In this document: in pieces, positions 34,182-40,460 of the stretch
How positions within the stretch are numbered: the first letter of the stretch is position 1
Layout of the letters: every line of letters starts with the position of its first letter
DNA from: Paludibacter sp.
Lineage (GTDB): Bacteria; Bacteroidota; Bacteroidia; Bacteroidales; Paludibacteraceae
Reading direction: 5' to 3'
Length of the DNA stretch: 40,460 nt
Assembly (NCBI GenBank): GCA_017882285.1
Contig: JADGPS010000024.1
Coordinates: 1-40,460 of the forward strand
Made by a program: the position numbers and the translations under genes
Notes under the pieces: generated by a model
The model's database searches: none
The model's input: the letters and a program-made list of their open reading frames with translations, nothing else
What the model was told of the DNA's origin: nothing

Positions 34182-34197
34182 TACAAAGCGTATGCCA
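34182..34197 (-). promoter_or_regulatory. Sigma-54-like promoter of dnaK
   Basis: On the minus strand TGGCATACGCTTTGTA matches the sigma-54 pattern TGGCAYR-N4-TTGCW at every fixed position except the C of the -12 element, with correct spacing. It lies 65 bp upstream of the dnaK ATG. No perfect TAnnTTTG box was seen in the same place (TACGCTTTG has one base too many), so a variant sigma-ABfr promoter is the alternative. Confidence 0.45.
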
Positions 34198-34381
34198 ACG
34201 ATAAATTTTCAGTAATGAATTGTATTTTGACAGAAAAAGTCAGAAAACCGGATGTGAAAATGGAGAACTGTCTGACAAAAGGGCAGAAAAATGTGTCAAT
34301 TTGAAGATTTGAAAATGTGCCAATTTCGAAATGAAAGAGTTTATGAAAGCATTAAATAAGCTATCCCTCAAAAAATTGAAC

Positions 34382-34389
34382 TAACTTTG
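34382..34389 (+). promoter_or_regulatory. Promoter -7 box of folK
   Basis: TAACTTTG is an exact Bacteroidetes TAnnTTTG box, 18 bp before the folK ATG. It implies a very short leader of about ten bases. Confidence 0.6.
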
Positions 34390-34406
34390 CATGAAAATTG
34401 ACCATT

Positions 34407-34862
34407 ATGTCACTTGTTTATCTGGGTTTAGGAACAAATTTAGGAGAAAAAGAGCGCAACTTAAACGATGCGGTCGCAGTCTTGTTGTTGGAAGTGGGTG
34501 CGATTATTTGTCAATCAACGTTTTATGCTTCCAAACCGATGGGGTTTGAGTCGGAAAATGAGTTTCTGAATCAAGTAGTGCTTATTGAAACTTATTTGTC
34601 ACCTTTTGAATTATTGACAAAAACGCAGGAAATTGAACGGAATATGGGGCGTATTGCCAAATCTTCAAACAGTTATTCTGATCGTTTAATTGATATTGAT
34701 ATTTTGCTGTACGACAATTTGATAATAGACCAACCGACATTAAAAATCCCACATCCGCTGATGGCGGAACGGGATTTTGTACTTATTCCGTTAGCCGAAA
34801 TTGCGCCGGATTTTGTGCATCCTGTATTTGGCAGAAAAATTGATGAAATGTTGATTAAGTAA
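34407..34862 (+). CDS. folK: 2-amino-4-hydroxy-6-hydroxymethyldihydropteridine pyrophosphokinase
   Basis: A complete HPPK of about 151 residues. YLGLGTNLGEKERNLNDAV opens the fold, FYASKPMGFESENEFLNQV follows, and SDRLIDIDILLYDN (about residues 92-105) carries the DxD that binds Mg-ATP in the family signature. It transfers pyrophosphate to the pterin in folate synthesis. I use the ATG at 34407; the longer frame begins with TTG at 34398 and would start almost on the promoter. It is convergent with the DUF2007 gene, whose stop lies 32 bp away. It is cytosolic. Confidence 0.94.
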   Translation: MSLVYLGLGTNLGEKERNLNDAVAVLLLEVGAIICQSTFYASKPMGFESENEFLNQVVLIETYLSPFELLTKTQEIERNMGRIAKSSNSYSDRLIDIDILLYDNLIIDQPTLKIPHPLMAERDFVLIPLAEIAPDFVHPVFGRKIDEMLIK

Positions 34863-34894
34863 TTGGTTGATAGAGTCAAATAGGCTCCCAACTA

Positions 34895-35128
34895 TCAATT
34901 GTCAACTGATTTATTGTATTCTTCCAATACTTTCGTGGCTTGTTCAAAGTCTTTTTCAAAAACCAGAATTCTCAAACCTTCATTAATTTCGCCAAACATA
35001 GGCATAAGTTCCACCGAATCTTCATTGTTTAGAGTACTGTCGATGTTGTTTTCGCGTAATAATTCCTGATCGAACATGGCTTCAACCATTGTTTCGTAGT
35101 TTTTCAGGGTAATAAGCTTTTCTTCCAT
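34895..35128 (-). CDS. DUF2007 family protein
   Basis: A 77-residue protein of the DUF2007 (putative signal transducing, PII-like fold) family: LITLKNYETMVEAMFDQELL at the start, INEGLRILVFEKDFEQATKVL near the end. It is small and cytosolic, and common in Bacteroidetes. No function is established. It is transcribed towards folK and diverges from the DUF5063 operon across a 225-bp region. An inverted repeat GTTGATAG / CTATCAA (34866-34898) between it and folK may be a weak bidirectional terminator. Confidence 0.85.
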   Translation of the reverse strand: MEEKLITLKNYETMVEAMFDQELLRENNIDSTLNNEDSVELMPMFGEINEGLRILVFEKDFEQATKVLEEYNKSVDN

Positions 35129-35317
35129 AAGGCTAATTAAAGGCTTTTGACTGATTTAATAATGATTACTTCATAATGTTATAACAGATTCTTATTCGGT
35201 TTGTTCTTGTAAAACTTTATTTTCTTCAACTTTTTTACATTGTCAACAAAGGTTTAATGTCAATATTTTGTCTTACTTTTAAGGAAAACCTTATGTCAGC
35301 AAGTGGATATTTTTTGT

Positions 35318-35325
35318 TACTTTTG
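35318..35325 (+). promoter_or_regulatory. Promoter -7 box of the DUF5063 operon
   Basis: TACTTTTG is an exact TAnnTTTG box 29 bp before the ATG at 35354. The following three plus-strand genes are closely spaced and may share this promoter. No convincing -33 element was picked out. Confidence 0.6.
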
Positions 35326-35353
35326 CAACTGTTTATTAAATAATTTCACCTGA

Positions 35354-35989
35354 ATGGAAATCGACCAATTACCCAACCATATTGTTTACAGCAAAAATGT
35401 GATTGAATTTGTGACTGTTGCTGCCGAAACCTGTTTGTTTCTGGAGCATACTGCTGAGTTAATACGGACAGATTTTATTCAAAAATCAGTTAAAATTCTC
35501 CCTCTTTTATATCTGAAAGCGTTGCTAATCGAAATCCCTGAAACGGTTTTTGATGAGGTTCCTGTACGTTTTGTATCGGAAGATGATTATCTATTTGTTC
35601 GTGAACAAGTGGAACAGATTTTGGGTGCCGACGATTCTTATCTGGAAGTTTTTCATCCCGATATGGCTATCAGCGACACGCCAATTGCCGCTTTTGTGTC
35701 GGAAAATCTGGCAGATATTTATCAGGAACTAAAGGATTTTGCGGCTAATTATCAATTGGCTGATACAGATATAATGAATGATTCGCTTGTAACTTGCCTT
35801 GTAGCTTTTGGCGAACATTGGGGACAGAAATTACTAAATGCACTTCGTGCGTTGCATGCTTTGCGTTTCAGTGATGGTTTTAGTGAAGTAGATGAAGATA
35901 ATATTTTGTCAACCCAAAACACTATTGACCGCAATTCGTTTCTGAATTTTCAACATGATGAAGAAGACGAATTGACGAATTTACAGTAA
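35354..35989 (+). CDS. DUF5063 domain-containing protein
   Basis: A 211-residue cytosolic, mostly helical protein matching DUF5063: VIEFVTVAAETCLFLEHTAE at the start, ILPLLYLKALLIEIPE, SENLADIYQELKDFAANYQL and FGEHWGQKLLNALRALHALR. It has no known function. In Bacteroidales it commonly precedes a 3'-5' exonuclease, as here (10 bp gap), so the pair is probably co-expressed. The C-terminus is acidic (DEEDE). It is complete, with a good promoter 29 bp upstream. Confidence 0.85.
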   Translation: MEIDQLPNHIVYSKNVIEFVTVAAETCLFLEHTAELIRTDFIQKSVKILPLLYLKALLIEIPETVFDEVPVRFVSEDDYLFVREQVEQILGADDSYLEVFHPDMAISDTPIAAFVSENLADIYQELKDFAANYQLADTDIMNDSLVTCLVAFGEHWGQKLLNALRALHALRFSDGFSEVDEDNILSTQNTIDRNSFLNFQHDEEDELTNLQ

Positions 35990-35999
35990 TTTACAGTCT

Positions 36000-36683
36000 A
36001 TGTTTAAAACAAAAATAACTAAAGAAGAGGTAAATCAAATGCCTGTTGTTTTTTTCGAAGGAAAAATAACGATAGTGGATGATTTGTCTAAAATACAACC
36101 TGCTATCGAAGAACTTCGTAAAAGCCGGATAGTAGGCATTGATACCGAAACAAAACCCTCATTCACCAGAGGTATACACTACAAAGTTTCATTAGTGCAA
36201 ATTTCTACGCTCGATCATTGTTTTTTATTTCGGTTAAATAAAATTTCTTTTCCGCCTGCTTTAGCCGAATTTCTGGCTGATGAGCGTGTAAAGAAAATCG
36301 GACTTTCGTTGCGCGACGATTTTAGTGGATTGAATAAACATCACGCTTTTATACCTGCAAATTCAATTGATATTCAAACGATTATTCAAAGTTATGGAAT
36401 TCTTGAATTGAGTCTTCAAAAAATTTACGCTATTCTTTATGGTAAAAAAATATCCAAATCGCAACGCCTGACGAATTGGGAAAGTCCCGAACTGACTGGG
36501 TTACAACAACGTTATGCTGCTACCGATGCTTGGGCAAGTTTAAAGATTTACCTGCAATTAATGAACGAGAAGAAACTACCCAAAAAAGAACTCGATAAAA
36601 TTTTATTGGAAAATGCGCTTGAGCAACGTGAATTGCGCGAACAGCAAGCAGCTTATAATCAGCCCGAAACTCCTGTGTTGTAA
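36000..36683 (+). CDS. 3'-5' exonuclease, RNase D/WRN-like DEDDy type
   Basis: A 227-residue single-domain exonuclease. Exo I is IVGIDTETKPSF (about residues 44-55), Exo II is KKIGLSLRDDFSGL (about 98-111) and Exo III is QRYAATDAWASLKIY with the YxxxD arrangement (about 168-182). It would trim RNA or DNA 3' ends with two metal ions. There is no HRDC domain, so it is shorter than RNase D. It is cytosolic. It follows the DUF5063 gene by 10 bp and precedes the methyltransferase gene, suggesting a nucleic-acid maintenance or RNA-processing operon. Confidence 0.9.
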   Translation: MFKTKITKEEVNQMPVVFFEGKITIVDDLSKIQPAIEELRKSRIVGIDTETKPSFTRGIHYKVSLVQISTLDHCFLFRLNKISFPPALAEFLADERVKKIGLSLRDDFSGLNKHHAFIPANSIDIQTIIQSYGILELSLQKIYAILYGKKISKSQRLTNWESPELTGLQQRYAATDAWASLKIYLQLMNEKKLPKKELDKILLENALEQRELREQQAAYNQPETPVL

Positions 36684-36757
36684 TTTGGAAATCGTATTCT
36701 ATTTAACTTAAATCTTCCAATTTTTAATTTTTAATTGTTCAATAATTAATTATCCAC

Positions 36758-37945
36758 ATGATTACTATAATATTAAAACCCAAAAAGGAAGAAAGTTTAC
36801 AACGTTTTCATCCATGGGTGTTTTCAGGTGCCATTCAACGCATGGAAGGAAAACCTGCCGAAGGTGATTTGGTAGAAGTGCTCGACAGCAACCGTAATTT
36901 CCTGGCAATAGGTCATTATCAGATTGGTAGCATTGCCGTAAGGGTTGTATCATTTGAAAATATAGCGATTAACGACAATTTTTGGAATCGTAAAATTCTG
37001 CAGGCTTATGTTATGCGTAAATCACTTGGTTTGATTGTTCCGAATTACACTAACACGTATCGGTTGATTCATGGCGAAGGTGATTCGTTGCCGGGATTAA
37101 TTGTGGATGTTTATGACGATACAGTAGTGATGCAGGCACATTCGATTGGCATGCACGAAATTCGTGAAACGATTGCCAAAGCTATTGTGGCCAATGTGCC
37201 CGAAGTGAAAAACGTGTATTATAAATCGGAAACCACTTTGCCTTTTAAAGCGGCTATTGAACCGGAAGATGGCTATCTGATTGGAAAAGAAACGACTCAA
37301 CTAAGCGCACTCGAAAACGGTTTACGGTTTCACGTGGACTGGTTACGCGGACAAAAAACCGGATTTTTTGTTGATCAACGTGAGAATCGATTGTTGCTTG
37401 AAAGGTATTCTGCCGGAAAATCGATACTGAATATGTTTTGTTATACAGGCGGATTTTCGGTTTATGCCATGCGTGGCGGAGCAAAATTGGTGCATTCGGT
37501 GGATAGTTCGGCAAAAGCTATTGACTTGACTGATAAAAATGTTGAAGCTAATTTCCCGAAAGATTCGCGACATACATCTTTTGCCGAAGATGCCTTTAAA
37601 TATTTGAATAATCTCCACACACTAAATCAACAATACGATCTGATTATTCTTGATCCGCCTGCTTTTGCCAAACATCGCGAAGCATTACGCAATGCACTGA
37701 AAGGCTACAAGCGATTGAACGCCAAAGCTTTTGAGTTTATTAAACCCGGCGGAATATTATTTACGTTCTCATGTTCACAAGTGGTTACTAAAGAACAATT
37801 CAGATTGGCGGTTTTCAGTGCTGCAGCCGAAAGTAAACGCAATGTTCGCATTTTACACCAACTCTCACAACCGGCAGATCATCCCATTAATATTTACCAC
37901 CCCGAAGGAGAATATCTGAAAGGGTTGGTGCTTTGGGTAGAATAG
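36758..37945 (+). CDS. rlmI: Class I SAM-dependent rRNA methyltransferase, RlmI family
   Basis: A 395-residue protein with an N-terminal PUA domain (residues 1-80; LKPKKEESLQRFHPWVFSGA and VLDSNRNFLAIGHYQ), an EEHEA-like middle, and a Rossmann methyltransferase with the SAM motif ILNMFCYTGGFSVYAMRGGA (about 222-241) and catalytic region LIILDPPAFAK. TFSCSQ near residue 345 supplies the Cys typical of m5C enzymes. By analogy with RlmI it would methylate a cytosine of 23S rRNA. It lies 74 bp after the exonuclease gene. It is cytosolic and complete. The exact target base is inferred from the family only. Confidence 0.9.
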   Translation: MITIILKPKKEESLQRFHPWVFSGAIQRMEGKPAEGDLVEVLDSNRNFLAIGHYQIGSIAVRVVSFENIAINDNFWNRKILQAYVMRKSLGLIVPNYTNTYRLIHGEGDSLPGLIVDVYDDTVVMQAHSIGMHEIRETIAKAIVANVPEVKNVYYKSETTLPFKAAIEPEDGYLIGKETTQLSALENGLRFHVDWLRGQKTGFFVDQRENRLLLERYSAGKSILNMFCYTGGFSVYAMRGGAKLVHSVDSSAKAIDLTDKNVEANFPKDSRHTSFAEDAFKYLNNLHTLNQQYDLIILDPPAFAKHREALRNALKGYKRLNAKAFEFIKPGGILFTFSCSQVVTKEQFRLAVFSAAAESKRNVRILHQLSQPADHPINIYHPEGEYLKGLVLWVE

Positions 37946-38310
37946 ATTCCCACAGACTTTCCGCTGTTATTTTCTTCAATTATCCTAAAAACAGAATTAG
38001 TTAAAACTTTTATTTTGTAATAAAATAAGCGATTTTAATGAGAGTTTTACGATATTTGAGCTGTATCCTTTTTATTATTTTTTTTATCTGTGAAATTACT
38101 ATCAAATTGACAGTTGGTAATCAAAATCAATAGAAATAATTAAAGAATTATTTCTTTAATTTCTTTTTTTATCAAAAAAAATATCGGATATTTGTACTCA
38201 AATTCAAAACGGCAATAAAAAAGTCTATATTTCAGATAATCAGATTGTTGTGTTGTTTCAGGTTTAAATAAATATTCTTTTTTTGAAAAACTTTCAAAAC
38301 AGATTATAAA
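37946..38310. other. Intergenic region before carboxyltransferase
   Basis: Very AT-rich. A 31-codon hydrophobic frame (38038-38133; begins MRVLRYLSCILFIIFF) is the only coding hint and is weak. A promoter-like ATATTTG lies near 38189-38195, about 115 bp before the next gene. No clear terminator for the methyltransferase gene was found. Confidence 0.45.
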
Positions 38311-40068
38311 ATGAAAGAAATTAAATTCAGTCTTGTTTACCGCGATATGTGGCAATCGTCGGGTAAATATGTGCCTCGTAAAGACCAATTGGCCAAAATT
38401 GCCCCGGTAATCATTGAAATGGGATGTTTTGCCCGTGTTGAAACCAATGGGGGTGCTTCGGAACAAGTTAACTTGCTGTATGGCGAAAATCCAAACGATG
38501 CGGTTCGTACTTTTACAAAACCTTTTAACAAAGTTGGAATTCAAACTCACATGCTCGACCGAGGATTGAACGGTTTACGCATGAATCCGGTTCCTGCCGA
38601 TGTTCGTGAGTTGATGTACAAGGTAAAAAAAGCGCAGGGAGTTGATATTACCCGTATTTTCTGCGGTTTGAATGATGTTACAAACATTATTCCTTCCATT
38701 CATTATGCCAAAGCTGCCGGCATGATTGCTCAAGCTACCATGTGTATTACTTATTCCGAAATTCATACTGCGGAATATTACATTAGTATGGCAGAAAAAC
38801 TAATCGAAGCCGGTGCTGATGAAATTTGTCTGAAAGATATGGCCGGTATTGGTCGTCCTGTCATGTTGGGACAAATTGTAAAAGCCATTAAAACTGCTCA
38901 TCCTCATATTATTATACAATATCATGGTCACACAGGACCGGGATTTTCAGTAGCTTCGATGCTTGAAGTGGCAAAAGCAGGAGCCGATTATCTCGACGTT
39001 GCAATGGAACCACTTTCGTGGGGAATGGTTCATCCGGATGTAATTACCATTCAAGCCATGTTGAAAGATGCAGGTTTTAAAGTACCTGAAATCAACATGA
39101 ATGCTTATATGGAAGCCCGTCGACTGACTCAAAGTTTCGTGGACGATTTCTTAGGTTATTTTATCGATGATCGCAACAAATTCATGACTTCATTGCTTGT
39201 TGGGTGTGGACTTCCGGGTGGTATGATGGGCTCGCTTATGGCTGACCTGAAAGGAGTTCATGCAGGGATAAACTCTTATTTGAAAAACGTAAACAAAAAA
39301 GAATTGAGCTCTGATGAATTACTTGTTATGTTATTCGACGAAGTAAAATATATTTGGCCTAAGTTGGGAAATCCACCGTTGGTAACTCCTTTCAGCCAAT
39401 ATGTAAAAAATATCGCGCTGATGAATGTTATGTTTTTGGTAAAAGGACAACCACGCTGGGGCATGATTGACAAAAATAGCTGGGATATGATTTTGGGTAA
39501 AGCCGGTAAACTTCCCGGCAAACTCGATTCGGAAATCATTGCTTTGGCCGAAAAGAACAAATATGAATTTTTCGAAGGAAATCCTCAAGATAATTATCCT
39601 GACGAATTGCCAAAATTCATTGCAGAAATGAAAGAAAAAGGCTGGGATAGGGGTAAGGACGATGAAGAATTGTTCGAATTTGCTATGCATGATAAACAAT
39701 ATCGCGATTTTAAATCGGGTGAAGCAAAAAAACGTTTCGAAGCCGAGTTGGAAGTCGCCATCAAAGAAAAATATGCAACAAGTACCATTGAATTACCCGA
39801 TTTACGTGCTTTGAAATATCCAAATGCAGAACCGGTAGTTTCGAATGCAACCGGTCGCGTTATTTGGGAACTTGACTTTAACGAGGGATCCGTGGAACCG
39901 GTTCATGGTAAAGAAATTAAAGAATTTGATACACTTTGTACTATTCAAACCAACTACGGCTTGGAGCATATTGGCAGCTTCTGCGATGGTCGCATTGTAG
40001 GTGTAGAAAAGAAACAGGGCGAAATTGTACGCAAAGGCGAAGTGCTGGCGTATGTGGAAAAGAAATAA
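38311..40068 (+). CDS. Pyruvate/oxaloacetate carboxyltransferase (alpha-subunit type)
   Basis: A 585-residue protein. The HMGL-like TIM barrel has FSLVYRDMWQSS in place of the usual RDxxQS start, CLKDMAGIGRPVMLGQIVKA with the metal-binding Asp region, IIIQYHGHTGPGFSVASMLE with the HxH ligands, and AGADYLDVAMEPLSWGM. A conserved carboxyltransferase domain follows (about 290-490). The C-terminus (about 515-585) resembles a biotinyl/lipoyl fold, with EIVRKGEVLAYVEKK at the end, but has no MKM motif. It probably moves carboxyl groups between biotin and pyruvate/oxaloacetate in decarboxylase or pyruvate carboxylase complexes, with biotin on a separate protein. A terminator follows at 40161. Confidence 0.88.
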   Translation: MKEIKFSLVYRDMWQSSGKYVPRKDQLAKIAPVIIEMGCFARVETNGGASEQVNLLYGENPNDAVRTFTKPFNKVGIQTHMLDRGLNGLRMNPVPADVRELMYKVKKAQGVDITRIFCGLNDVTNIIPSIHYAKAAGMIAQATMCITYSEIHTAEYYISMAEKLIEAGADEICLKDMAGIGRPVMLGQIVKAIKTAHPHIIIQYHGHTGPGFSVASMLEVAKAGADYLDVAMEPLSWGMVHPDVITIQAMLKDAGFKVPEINMNAYMEARRLTQSFVDDFLGYFIDDRNKFMTSLLVGCGLPGGMMGSLMADLKGVHAGINSYLKNVNKKELSSDELLVMLFDEVKYIWPKLGNPPLVTPFSQYVKNIALMNVMFLVKGQPRWGMIDKNSWDMILGKAGKLPGKLDSEIIALAEKNKYEFFEGNPQDNYPDELPKFIAEMKEKGWDRGKDDEELFEFAMHDKQYRDFKSGEAKKRFEAELEVAIKEKYATSTIELPDLRALKYPNAEPVVSNATGRVIWELDFNEGSVEPVHGKEIKEFDTLCTIQTNYGLEHIGSFCDGRIVGVEKKQGEIVRKGEVLAYVEKK

Positions 40069-40160
40069 ATAGTTACAAGTATTTAGTTACGTGTTACTTA
40101 GATTAGATTGTTCTATTTTAAATTGTTAACTAAAACGAATATTGGATGTTTTTGAAAAGG

Positions 40161-40196
40161 AAGAGGCTGTCTATTTTTAGACAGCTTCTTTTTTTG
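40161..40196 (+). terminator. Hairpin terminator after carboxyltransferase
   Basis: GCTGTCTA and TAGACAGC form a stem with a TTTT loop, extended by AAGA/TCTT with one wobble pair and followed by a run of T. It lies about 93 bp beyond the stop. Confidence 0.85.
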
Positions 40197-40210
40197 ATTA
40201 ACTCAGAGTC

Positions 40211-40315
40211 TTATGTCTTAAAAAACTCAGCTATAAAACGCTTGCGGTTTTCTTTTGAAAGACCGTTATGGTTTCTAAGTTTGTTTTTTAGTTCAGTAAA
40301 AGGACCTTTATTCAT
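40211..40315 (-). CDS. Possible 34-aa basic peptide
   Basis: A short frame reads MNKGPFTELKNKLRNHNG and goes on to FIAEFFKT. It is Lys/Arg-rich and cytosolic, with no family that I know. It is supported only by the well-placed promoter box TATCTTTG (minus strand, 40332-40339), 17 bp upstream, which would give a very short leader. It could also be a chance frame or the start of something disrupted. Confidence 0.35.
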   Translation of the reverse strand: MNKGPFTELKNKLRNHNGLSKENRKRFIAEFFKT

Positions 40316-40331
40316 AACCTTTGATTTGCTG

Positions 40332-40339
40332 CAAAGATA
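40332..40339 (-). promoter_or_regulatory. Promoter -7 box, TAnnTTTG type
   Basis: TATCTTTG on the minus strand, followed by GCAGCAAATC and the small frame at 40315. It is an exact match to the Bacteroidetes -7 consensus. No convincing -33 element was picked out. Confidence 0.5.
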
Positions 40340-40460
40340 ATTAGAATAAGCTCTTCAAGAAATTTCAGCCTACTTTTTGAGCTATAAGCCAATTTTTAAT
40401 TCAATTTTTTCAATCCCTTTTTATTATCTATCATATCTTTGATAAATTCAATTTCGGTAC

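Noticed and set aside
38038-38133. 31-aa hydrophobic small protein
   Set aside because: Plausible membrane peptide but in very AT-rich DNA where such frames arise by chance; no promoter clearly placed for it. Mentioned only in the intergenic entry.

Overview
The window looks like a chromosome segment from an AT-rich member of the Bacteroidetes, most likely Bacteroidales. The evidence is several promoter -7 boxes of the Bacteroidetes TAnnTTTG type, lineage-typical families (DUF5063, DUF2007, Bacteroidetes-type lipoproteins), and a set of anaerobe-style genes (phosphoketolase, acetate kinase, class I aldolase, oxaloacetate/pyruvate carboxyltransferase). No rRNA, tRNA, CRISPR array, integrase or transposase was recognised.

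Layout. (1) 1-2260, minus strand: small metal- or stress-associated proteins (a decaying SHOCT-type membrane peptide, DUF302, a heavy-metal-binding-domain peptide, a methionine-rich lipoprotein) and a frameshifted STAS-like gene. (2) 2315-12273, minus: a carbon-metabolism cluster bounded by two paralogous universal stress proteins: transaldolase, HAD hydrolase, acetate kinase, phosphoketolase, RpiB, class I fructose-bisphosphate aldolase, a phosphomannomutase-like HAD enzyme and a GH130 mannoside phosphorylase. Together they look like a phosphoketolase shunt fed partly by mannose 1-phosphate. Both Usp genes and the metal-peptide operon carry a pair of TTRCAY-type repeats exactly 21 bp apart, which suggests one shared activator. 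(3) 12440-12870: a gene-poor junction with a GC-rich patch. (4) 12875-21627, minus: a large arsenic-resistance cluster (thioredoxin, ArsR, Cys-tailed lipoprotein, FtsX-type permease plus ABC ATPase, DUF1573, ArsD, thioredoxin-like protein, ArsA, HesB-like, ArsC, ACR3), ending in a truncated DGC-domain gene.

(5) 21545-32130: an AT-rich insertion-like island. It starts with a highly structured non-coding stretch (hairpins, a three-way-junction fold, a repeated palindrome and a winged-helix gene remnant). It continues with a four-gene minus-strand operon: radical SAM protein, 788-aa unknown protein, DrmA-like helicase and DrmB-like DUF1998 protein. This is a DISARM-like core with no methyltransferase and no phospholipase-D DrmC, and a radical SAM enzyme stands first. 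It is the strongest candidate for an undescribed, probably antiphage, system. Its promoter is followed by a perfect 7-3-7 dyad that could be its operator.

(6) 32201-40460: housekeeping genes. dnaK (with a sigma-54-like promoter), folK, DUF2007, then DUF5063, a 3'-5' exonuclease, an RlmI-like rRNA methyltransferase, and a carboxyltransferase whose C-terminal biotinyl-like domain lacks the usual MKM lysine motif.
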